Shown here one piece after another: positions 1 through 5,285 of a DNA stretch of 8,031 bases (the first letter of the stretch is position 1; the number at the start of each line of letters is the position of its first letter). The stretch spans positions 1 through 8,031 of the forward strand of contig JAEWTC010000097.1 of the NCBI GenBank assembly GCA_023459675.1, written 5' to 3'. A model generated the notes under the pieces. That model was not told the DNA's origin and ran no database searches. It saw only the letters and a list, made by a program, of their open reading frames with translations. The translations under genes were made by a program, and so were the position numbers. The stretch is from Bacillota bacterium. Lineage in GTDB: Bacteria > Bacillota > Clostridia > Christensenellales > Aristaeellaceae.

Positions 1-2
1 GG

Positions 3-31
3 TTGACAGGAAAACTTGCCTATGGTACAGT
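3..31 (+). promoter_or_regulatory. Vegetative (sigma-70/sigma-A type) promoter for the Fe-S operon
   Basis: The -35 box TTGACA (3-8) is a perfect consensus match. It is followed by a 17-base spacer and a -10 box TACAGT (26-31, 4 of 6 matches). Transcription would begin near 38, giving a 5' leader of about 78 bases before the ATG at 116. The boxes and spacing are read directly from the sequence; promoter activity is inferred. Confidence 0.7.
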
Positions 32-45
32 ATCCGCGAGGAACA

Positions 46-102
46 ATGAAAACCACGGCCGCCCAAAATGGCGGCACGTTTTCTTGTTCTATTTTTTTAT
101 AG
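46..102 (+). CDS. Possible 18-codon leader peptide upstream of the Fe-S gene
   Basis: A short ORF (MKTTAAQNGGTFSCSIFL) starts at ATG 46. It has a GAGGAA purine stretch (38-43) just before it, at rather short spacing. Its TAG stop (100-102) falls three bases before the AGGAG that serves the next gene. It lies wholly inside the predicted 5' leader and spans a GC hairpin (58-75). Its position suggests translational coupling or attenuation of the downstream operon, but no run of a regulatory amino acid is present. It could equally be a chance ORF. The peptide matches nothing I recognise. Confidence 0.3.
   Translation: MKTTAAQNGGTFSCSIFL
58..98 (+). promoter_or_regulatory. GC hairpin plus T-rich tract in the leader (possible attenuator)
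   Basis: GCCGCC (58-63) and GGCGGC (70-75) form a 6-bp stem with a 6-base CAAAAT loop. A T-rich stretch follows, ending in seven consecutive T (92-98). The U-run is not immediately next to the stem, so it would be a weak terminator at best. The hairpin also buries the alternative ATG at 68, which supports the downstream start at 116. A regulatory role is inference. Confidence 0.3.
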
Positions 103-115
103 ACAGGAGAACCGA

Positions 116-979
116 ATGAAACCACCGAAAAAGCGCAAATCCATCCTCCGTCTGCTCGTGCAGATCTTCTTCTTCGTGCTGATCGCCCTGATTTCCGTCA
201 ACAAAGGGCTGGAGGAAAGCGGAAAAGCCACGATTCCGTTTCTCTCCACGGCGTCGCTGCATTCGTTATGCCCGTTCGGCGGCGTGGTAACGCTGTACAA
301 CCTGATCACCGTGGGCACGCTCATCCAGAAAATACACGCGTCCGCCGTGGTGCTGCTGGGGCTGGTGCTGCTCCTGTCGGTCCTGTTCGGGCCGGTGTTC
401 TGCGGCTGGGTCTGCCCGCTGGGCTCCCTGCAGGAATGGGTTGGCAAGCTCGGCAAGAAGCTGTTCCGAAAGCGCTACAACAACTTCGTACCCCGCAAGC
501 TGGACAGGGTGCTGCGCTACATCCGTTTCGCAGTTCTTCTCTGGGTGGTGTTCGTCACCGCGCGCAGCGCCACGCTGCTGTTTGCAAACGTAGACCCCTA
601 CAACGCCCTGTTCACCTTCTGGTTTGAGGAGGCGGCGCTGCCCGCGATGATCATTCTCGGTCTCACACTTGCGGGATCGCTGTTCATAGAGCGGCCGTGG
701 TGCAAGTACGCCTGCCCCTACGGCGCGCTGCTGGGGCTGTTCAACAAAATCCGCATCTTCAAAATCCGGCGCACGCCCTCCACCTGCATCTCCTGCAACC
801 GCTGCACGAATGTTTGTCCCATGAACATCAACGTGGCCGGGAAGGAAGTTGTAACCGATCTGCAGTGCATCAGCTGCCTGGAATGCACCTCGGAGCGCGC
901 CTGCCCGGTGGAGGATACCGTGGAATTGTCGCTGCGGCTGCAACGCGCCGCCGCGGACGCAGAGGAGGCCGCACAATGA
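116..979 (+). CDS. Membrane-bound 4Fe-4S polyferredoxin (NapH/NosR-C-terminal-like)
   Basis: This is a 287-residue integral membrane electron-transfer protein. It has a basic N-terminus (KPPKKRK), a first membrane helix at about 11-29, and further hydrophobic segments at about 72-93, 137-157 and 173-191. An LCPFGG motif lies near residue 52. Two CxxxCP motifs follow transmembrane segments (CGWVCP 96-101, CKYACP 196-201), as in NapH/NosR/CcoG-type proteins. Two classical ferredoxin motifs come next: C224-C227-C230-C234-P and C251-C254-C257-C263-P, the last with one extra spacer residue. These should hold two 4Fe-4S clusters. The family passes electrons between membrane carriers and redox partners; which pathway is served here cannot be told. 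Start 116 is chosen over ATG 68 because AGGAG (105-109) lies 6 bases upstream, whereas 68 has no site and sits in a hairpin loop. The stop overlaps the next start as ATGA. Confidence 0.88.
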   Translation: MKPPKKRKSILRLLVQIFFFVLIALISVNKGLEESGKATIPFLSTASLHSLCPFGGVVTLYNLITVGTLIQKIHASAVVLLGLVLLLSVLFGPVFCGWVCPLGSLQEWVGKLGKKLFRKRYNNFVPRKLDRVLRYIRFAVLLWVVFVTARSATLLFANVDPYNALFTFWFEEAALPAMIILGLTLAGSLFIERPWCKYACPYGALLGLFNKIRIFKIRRTPSTCISCNRCTNVCPMNINVAGKEVVTDLQCISCLECTSERACPVEDTVELSLRLQRAAADAEEAAQ

Positions 980-1698
980 AAATCAAACTCTGGATGCTCG
1001 CGCTGCTGATCTTCGTCGTCATTTTCGGCGGCATCGGGCTGACGATGCTCACCGGCGACTGGGCCACGGAATCTACAAAAATCCCGGCGAAGTTCACCAC
1101 GGGCGAGAACGCGGGCGAGTATATTCCCGAGGACATCCGCGGCTCGTACACGTTCCAGGACGTCGCCAGCGCCTTTGGCATCGAGCTTTCCGTGCTGTAC
1201 GACGCGTTTGGCATTCCCGCCGGCACGGACGGCGCCGCCGTGAAAACCAAGGACATCGAGGCCGTGTACGGCGACGCGGAGATCGGCAACGGCTCGGTGC
1301 AGGTGTTCGTGGCGCTGTATAAAAACCTGCCGGTCACGCTGGACGGAACCTACCTGCCCGCGCGCGCCGCGGAAATCGTGCTGGAAGCCAACCCAAACCT
1401 TTCGCAGGCGCAGAAGGATTACCTTGCGCTGTACCAGGTGGATACCGCGGCCGCCGCCGCGCCCACGGAAACCGAAGCAACTGAGGCCCCGGCCGCGGAG
1501 GGGGAGCCCGCCGTAAAGGGCACCACCACCTTCCAGCAGGCGCTGGACCTGGGGCTTTCCAAGGAGCAGATCGAAACGATCATCGGCGGCCCGATACCCG
1601 CCGCCAATACCGCGATCCGCGATTACTGCTCGCAGAACGGACTTTCGTTCTCCGAGATCAAAACCAAGTTAAACGACGCGCTGGCGGGCGGGGTGTAG
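976..1698 (+). CDS. Membrane-anchored exported protein of unknown function, two TFQ modules
   Basis: This protein has 240 residues. A short basic start (MKIK) precedes one hydrophobic helix (about 5-25) with no lipobox cysteine, so it is probably an uncleaved signal anchor with the rest outside the membrane. Two similar segments are visible: GSYTFQDVASAFGIELSVLYDAFGIP (56-81) and GTTTFQQALDLGLSKEQIETIIGGPIP (182-208). Each reads as a small helical module beginning G-[ST]-x-TFQ. An Ala/Thr/Glu/Pro-rich linker (about 156-180) separates them, and a conserved-looking helical stretch (YLPARAAEIVLEANPNLSQAQ) lies before it. The start ATG overlaps the stop of the Fe-S gene by 4 bases and has GAGGAGG (962-968) before it, so the two are translationally coupled. 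I infer it is the extracytoplasmic partner of the polyferredoxin. There are no cysteines for clusters and no CxxCH heme motif. I do not recognise a named family with certainty. Confidence 0.8.
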   Translation: MKIKLWMLALLIFVVIFGGIGLTMLTGDWATESTKIPAKFTTGENAGEYIPEDIRGSYTFQDVASAFGIELSVLYDAFGIPAGTDGAAVKTKDIEAVYGDAEIGNGSVQVFVALYKNLPVTLDGTYLPARAAEIVLEANPNLSQAQKDYLALYQVDTAAAAAPTETEATEAPAAEGEPAVKGTTTFQQALDLGLSKEQIETIIGGPIPAANTAIRDYCSQNGLSFSEIKTKLNDALAGGV

Positions 1699-1716
1699 CA
1701 ACAGGCGCATGGAAAA

Positions 1717-1763
1717 CAGGTTTTCCCTTGCGAACAGCCAATCCAGCCGCAGGGGAAAACCTG
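1717..1763 (+). repeat. Long inverted repeat / hairpin downstream of the Fe-S operon
   Basis: The left arm (1717-1732) and right arm (1748-1763) pair over 16 positions with a single mismatch, which would be a G-U wobble in RNA. They enclose a 15-base loop. No U-run follows, so it is not a classical intrinsic terminator. It starts 18 bases after the stop of the exported-protein gene and may stabilise or process the 3' end. Part of it (GGGAAAAC, 1753-1760) could instead pair with GTTTTCCC at 1834-1841, and part of its left arm with GGAAAA at 1711-1716. Confidence 0.6.
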
Positions 1764-1819
1764 CGGGCAATGTCTTATCCGTATCCAGCCGCCCGGGATG
1801 CATACCCAAAGGAACCAGC

Positions 1820-1850
1820 AGCCGTAACGGCTTGTTTTCCCTCTGTTTTG
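1820..1850 (+). terminator. Weak terminator-like hairpin before sulP
   Basis: AGCCG (1820-1824) and CGGCT (1828-1832) can form a short stem with a 3-base loop. A pyrimidine-rich stretch with two T4 runs (1835-1838 and 1846-1849) follows. The stem is short and the U-tract is broken by cytosines, so termination of the Fe-S operon here is only a possibility. It ends just before the sulP promoter. Confidence 0.3.
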
Positions 1851-1854
1851 ACGG

Positions 1855-1883
1855 TTGACTTCAATGCGGCAACTTGATAAAAT
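1855..1883 (+). promoter_or_regulatory. Strong vegetative promoter for sulP
   Basis: TTGACT (1855-1860, 5 of 6 consensus), an exact 17-base spacer and TAAAAT (1878-1883, 5 of 6 consensus) form a near-ideal sigma-70/sigma-A promoter. Transcription should start near 1890. That lies downstream of the TTG at 1855 and the ATG at 1864, so neither can be the translation start of the transporter from this transcript. The leader before the chosen start would be only about 25 bases. Confidence 0.78.
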
Positions 1884-1914
1884 CGGCGGGTATCTTTACG
1901 TTGCAGGAGAATTA

Positions 1915-3609
1915 TTGACCGTGCAGAAACTCCAGCCCAAGTTGATCCGCGCCATGAAGAACTACACCCGCAAACAGTTTGTTGCCGATCTCACCGCAGG
2001 GTTTATCGTCGCCATCATCGCGCTGCCGCTTTCCATCGCTTTGGCGCTGGCGTCCGGCGTGCGGCCGGAACAGGGCATTTATACGGCCATCGCGGCCGGG
2101 TTTATCGTATCGCTGCTGGGCGGCAGCCGGGTGCAGATCGCAGGCCCCACGGCGGCGTTTGCTACCATCGTGGCGGGCGTGGTGGCGCACAGCGGCATGG
2201 AAGGGCTGGTCGTCGCCACGCTGATGGCCGGGGTCATGCTGATTCTCATGGGGCTTTTCCGCCTGGGTTCGCTGATCAAGTTCATTCCCCTCACCATCAC
2301 CGTGGGCTTTACGGCGGGCATCGCCGTGAGCATTGCCATCGGCCAGATGAAGGATTTTCTAGGCATCCGTTATCTGTCGGGGCTTGACACCGTGGAAACG
2401 CTGGACAAGCTGAAGGCAGTGTTTTTGAGTTTTGGCAGTTTGAACTGGCAGGCGATGGCGGTTGGGCTTGCGGCGCTCGCCGTGCTCATCATATGGCCAC
2501 GGTTCAGTAAAAAAATCCCCGCATCGCTGATTGCGGTGCTGGTGGGCATCTTTATGGTGAAGGCGCTGAACATGCCGGTAAACACCATCGGCGATCTGTA
2601 CCAGATTAACGGCGGCCTGCCGACGCTCACATGGTACCCCGTCAGCATCGGAAAAATGATCGCCATGTTCCCCGACGCCTTAACCATCGCGATGCTCGCG
2701 GCGGTGGAATCCCTGCTGTCCTGCGTGGTGGCGGACGGGATGATCAACAGCCGCCACAACTCCAACATGGAATTGGTGGCGCAAGGCTTTGCCAACATCG
2801 GCTCGGTTCTGCTGGGCGGCATTCCCGCCACGGGCGCCATCGCCCGCACCGCGGCCAACGTGAAAAACGGCGGCCGCACGCCGATTGCAGGCATGGTACA
2901 CTCCGTGGTGCTGCTGCTGGTGCTGCTCGTGCTGATGCCCTACGCGGCGCTAATTCCCATGCCCGTGATCGCGGCGATTTTATTCGTGGTGGCTTACCAC
3001 ATGAGCGAGTGGCGCACGTTTGCGCGGCTGTGCAAGAAAGCGCCCAAGAGCGATATTCTGGTACTGGTGACCACGTTTGTGCTCACCGTAACGTTTGATT
3101 TGGTGGTTGCCATCGGCGTAGGTATGATTTTAGTCTGTATCCTGTTCGTTAAACGCATGAGCGAGCAGAGCGACCTGCGCGCCTGGGTGGACGCCGATCA
3201 GGTGGAGATGGGCAACGGCATCGAAATTCCCAAAAGCACCCGCGTGTTCGAACTGGAAGGCCCGCTGTTTTTCGGCGTGGCGGACAAGCTGGGCAAAGGT
3301 TTGTATATCGACGATTGCCATTGCCTCATCCTGCGGATGCGCTCCGTAAACAGCGTGGACATTTCGGCGCTCCACGCGCTGGAGCAGATTTTCGCAAGTT
3401 GCCACAAGCGTGGCATCCCCATGATTTTATCGCACCTGAACGCGCAGCCCGAAGCGATGCTTCGCAAGGCCGGTTTCCTGGAAAAGATCGGTGCGGAAAA
3501 CGTTTGCCCCACCATCCGCCAGGCGCTGGACCGCGCCCGGGTGATTGTGAACGATCCGCTGCCCGGCGGCGCGGAGAACGCCGCCGTACCGGAAGCGCAA
3601 ACGGTGTAA
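1915..3609 (+). CDS. SulP-family anion transporter with STAS domain
   Basis: This is a 564-residue membrane permease of the SulP/SLC26 family. The family moves sulfate, bicarbonate or other small anions, and the substrate cannot be read from the sequence. After a short cytoplasmic N-terminus (typical LQPKL...Y entry) comes the core: ADLTAGFIVAIIALPLSIALALASG (24-48), AGPTAAF (76-82), and ESLLSCVVADGM followed by NSNMELVAQGFANIGSVLLGG (265-302), all hallmark segments. About a dozen hydrophobic stretches run to about residue 413. The C-terminal cytoplasmic STAS domain (about 441-545) contains VDISALHALE, the site matching the anti-sigma-antagonist serine region. The TTG start at 1915 follows AGGAG (1905-1909) by 5 bases. 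GTG 1921 (spacing 11) is the alternative. The upstream in-frame TTG 1855 and ATG 1864 lie inside the promoter and are rejected. It appears monocistronic, closed by terminators after 3609. Confidence 0.9.
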   Translation: MTVQKLQPKLIRAMKNYTRKQFVADLTAGFIVAIIALPLSIALALASGVRPEQGIYTAIAAGFIVSLLGGSRVQIAGPTAAFATIVAGVVAHSGMEGLVVATLMAGVMLILMGLFRLGSLIKFIPLTITVGFTAGIAVSIAIGQMKDFLGIRYLSGLDTVETLDKLKAVFLSFGSLNWQAMAVGLAALAVLIIWPRFSKKIPASLIAVLVGIFMVKALNMPVNTIGDLYQINGGLPTLTWYPVSIGKMIAMFPDALTIAMLAAVESLLSCVVADGMINSRHNSNMELVAQGFANIGSVLLGGIPATGAIARTAANVKNGGRTPIAGMVHSVVLLLVLLVLMPYAALIPMPVIAAILFVVAYHMSEWRTFARLCKKAPKSDILVLVTTFVLTVTFDLVVAIGVGMILVCILFVKRMSEQSDLRAWVDADQVEMGNGIEIPKSTRVFELEGPLFFGVADKLGKGLYIDDCHCLILRMRSVNSVDISALHALEQIFASCHKRGIPMILSHLNAQPEAMLRKAGFLEKIGAENVCPTIRQALDRARVIVNDPLPGGAENAAVPEAQTV

Positions 3610-3620
3610 GCCGCGGCAAG

Positions 3621-3651
3621 CGTCCAAGGGCGGCAGCGCTGCCGCCGGACG
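3621..3651. repeat. GC-rich palindrome just after sulP
   Basis: A perfect 18-base palindrome, GGCGGCAGCGCTGCCGCC (3629-3646), is flanked by CGTCC (3621-3625) and GGACG (3647-3651). These add a 5-bp outer stem with a 3-base AAG bulge. In RNA it would be a very stable hairpin beginning 12 bases after the sulP stop. It lacks a U-run and so probably protects the 3' end or works together with the terminator downstream. In DNA it could be a protein-binding site, but nothing specific supports that. Confidence 0.5.
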
Positions 3652-3726
3652 GAACATCGTGCCGGAGAATGCGGACGACGGCCCCCGCCGAGCAGCGCGC
3701 CGCGCCGGAGAACACGGATAAAACAA

Positions 3727-3769
3727 AACCTCCCCGGCCGGAGTTTGCTCCGCGGGGAGGTTCTCTTTT
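3727..3769. terminator. Bidirectional intrinsic terminator between sulP and yaiI
   Basis: AACCTCCCCG (3727-3736) pairs with CGGGGAGGTT (3753-3762), and an inner CGGAG/CTCCG stem closes on a TTTG loop. On the plus strand CTCTTTT follows (3763-3769). On the minus strand the same stem runs into TTTTGTTTTA (bases 3730 down to 3720). It therefore ends both the sulP transcript and the converging ZIP-yaiI transcript. The yaiI stop codon (3768-3770) lies inside the plus-strand T-tract. Confidence 0.88.
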
Positions 3770-4205
3770 ATGCCTGCGGTGAAAGAAGCGCGCACAGCGC
3801 CCCGTAAAACGCTTCGTCCTGGGCTTTGGTTCGTTTGGCCGGGCCTTTCAGCCGCCCGCCGCCCATGCGGATCTTGCGGGCGGTGTGCCGCGCCAGCAGC
3901 AGCGCGCCGATGTTGTCATCCGTATAGCGCATGCCGTCCTGGCTGAGCACAACCGCCTGCCTGGCAAGCGCCATGGCGGCCAGGCCGTAATCCTGCGTCA
4001 CCACGAGGTCGCCCGGCATAATCAGGTTCACGAGGCGGAAATCCGCGCTGTCCGCCCCCTTGGAAACGGTTACGGTCTGCGCTCCTTCCCGCTCAAAAAA
4101 GTGGGCGGTATCGCAGATCAGCAGCACCTCCACGCCTTGCCGCCTGGCGCAGCGCAGCGTGATATCCACCACCGGGCAGCCGTCCGCGTCGATCAGGATT
4201 TTCAT
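3768..4205 (-). CDS. YaiI/YqxD family protein (DUF188, UPF0178)
   Basis: This is a 145-residue soluble protein with the full family pattern. It has DADGCPV near the N-terminus (6-12), TVSKGADSAD (45-54), the central GDLVVTQDYGLAAMAL (65-80), and NIGALLLARHTARKIRMGGGRLKGPAKRT (98-126) near the end. Its length matches the usual 145-155 residues. The family has a PIN/NYN-like nuclease fold. The acidic residues D6, D8, D54 and D72 fit such an active site, but no in vivo function is established to my knowledge. An AGGG-containing site lies 7 bases upstream of the ATG. It sits 39 bases downstream of the ZIP gene on the same strand and probably shares its transcript. It converges on sulP and ends in the shared terminator. 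Confidence 0.88.
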   Translation of the reverse strand: MKILIDADGCPVVDITLRCARRQGVEVLLICDTAHFFEREGAQTVTVSKGADSADFRLVNLIMPGDLVVTQDYGLAAMALARQAVVLSQDGMRYTDDNIGALLLARHTARKIRMGGGRLKGPAKRTKAQDEAFYGALCALLSPQA

Positions 4206-4244
4206 GGTTTACGCCCTGCTTCCGCCGTATTTCCATTCGGTGCG

Positions 4245-5069
4245 TCAGCCAAGGGCGACGTCGAGCACCATCATGATCGCAAACCCGACCATCGCGCCGA
4301 TGGTCGCGATATCGGTCTTGGATCCGCCTTCCTCCCGCTGGGCCTCCGGTATGAGCTCCTCCACAACGACGTAAATCATGGCGCCCGCGGCAAACGCAAG
4401 CGCGTACGGCAGAATCGGCTGTATTTTAATCACGGCAAACGCGCCGAGCACGCCCGCAATCGGTTCCACAAGGCCGGACGCCTGCCCGTACAGGAACGCT
4501 TTCGACCTGCTGAAGCCCTCGCGCCGCAGCGGGATGGAAACGGCGGCGCCTTCCGGAAAATTCTGCAGCCCGATGCCGATGGCCAGCGCAACCGCGCCCG
4601 CAAGGGTCGCCGTCGTTCCCATGCCCGCGGCGACCGCGCCAAACGCCACGCCTACGGCCAGACCCTCGGGAATGTTATGAAGCGTGATGGCCAGCACCAG
4701 CAGGATGCTCCGCTGCCACGACGTTTTGATGCCCTCCGCCTTCGCCGTATCCAGCCCCAGATGAAGGTGGGGAAGCAGTTTATCCACCAGATACAGAAAT
4801 CCCCCGCCTGCCAGAAACCCGATGGCAGCCGTCAGGTATGCGGTCTGCCCGAGCTCCTGCGCCAGCGCAATTCCGGGGGCAAGCAGGGACCAGAAGCTTG
4901 CCGCGATCATTACGCCCGCAGCGAACCCCAGCATCCCGTTGAGCACCTTCTTGTTGATGCTCTTGAAGAAAAACACAAGCGCCGCGCCAAGCGCGGTGAC
5001 GCCCCACGTAAAGGTCGTTGCCAGGAGCGCCTGCTGTACGGGCCCATACTGATTAAGCCATTGAAGCAT
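4245..5069 (-). CDS. ZIP family divalent metal transporter (GufA/BbZIP-like)
   Basis: This is a 274-residue membrane protein with about eight hydrophobic helices, the ZIP topology. The metal-site motifs are present: HNIPEG (131-136) in the fourth helix, QNFPEG (169-174) in the fifth, and VEPIAG (201-206) with the acidic residue expected in the next helix. EELIPEAQ (237-244) is the conserved end of the seventh helix. The HLHLG loop (101-105) before helix 4 may bind metal. The Q rather than H in QNFPEG is typical of the GufA-type bacterial subgroup that includes BbZIP. Transported ions are usually Zn2+, but Fe2+, Mn2+ or Cd2+ are possible. The ATG at 5069 has GAGGAA 7 bases upstream. The reading frame stays open upstream to 5186, but that extension (39 codons) is not hydrophobic, overlaps the promoter and is rejected. 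Confidence 0.9.
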   Translation of the reverse strand: MLQWLNQYGPVQQALLATTFTWGVTALGAALVFFFKSINKKVLNGMLGFAAGVMIAASFWSLLAPGIALAQELGQTAYLTAAIGFLAGGGFLYLVDKLLPHLHLGLDTAKAEGIKTSWQRSILLVLAITLHNIPEGLAVGVAFGAVAAGMGTTATLAGAVALAIGIGLQNFPEGAAVSIPLRREGFSRSKAFLYGQASGLVEPIAGVLGAFAVIKIQPILPYALAFAAGAMIYVVVEELIPEAQREEGGSKTDIATIGAMVGFAIMMVLDVALG

Positions 5070-5285
5070 AAACAAATTCCTCACTTTGCACAGTTGCGAT
5101 GCTGCGTTTTGGGTATTTCTTCCAGTCACATACGAGAATCCCCCGGAACCGTCAACCGCGGAAACGATGCCTTGGGGATGCGCCATCCGTTCTTACAAGA
5201 GCCAGCGTCCGTTCATCGCGCCGCAGGCCCTCAAGCAGTGCGGCGTGGTGGGGCTATGCGCGAAGTAGCGCGGCGATCAAGATCT
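5070..5285. other. Intergenic gap between the ZIP gene and the low-GC gene
   Basis: These 216 bases hold the candidate ZIP promoter. They also hold one hairpin: CGCCGCA (5219-5225) pairs with TGCGGCG (5239-5245) around a 13-base loop. That hairpin has no U-run on either strand. I see no clear intrinsic terminator for the gene ending at 5286 and no convincing small gene. Confidence 0.45.
5127..5155 (-). promoter_or_regulatory. Candidate promoter of the ZIP-yaiI operon
   Basis: Reading the minus strand, TTGACG (5155-5150) is followed by a 17-base spacer and TATGTG (5132-5127). The -35 matches 5 of 6 and the -10 only 3 of 6. The start of transcription would be near 5120, about 50 bases before the ZIP ATG. 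The spacing and -35 are good and the -10 is weak. No metal-regulator operator with clear dyad symmetry is seen next to it. Confidence 0.4.

Noticed and set aside
68..115. Earlier ATG for the polyferredoxin
   Set aside because: It has no Shine-Dalgarno and lies in the loop/stem of a hairpin; ATG 116 has AGGAG at good spacing.
697..975. Upstream extension of the exported-protein gene
   Set aside because: It overlaps the Fe-S gene in another frame. ATG 976 has a strong GAGGAGG site and starts directly with a signal anchor.
5070..5186. N-terminal extension of the ZIP protein
   Set aside because: It has no ribosome binding site at 5186, it is not hydrophobic, and it contains the likely promoter. 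ATG 5069 has GAGGAA.
5217..5248. Hairpin considered as a tRNA remnant, attachment site or terminator
   Set aside because: No cloverleaf or TPsiC-like arm is seen, no U-run follows on either strand, and the stem is only 7 bp plus wobbles.
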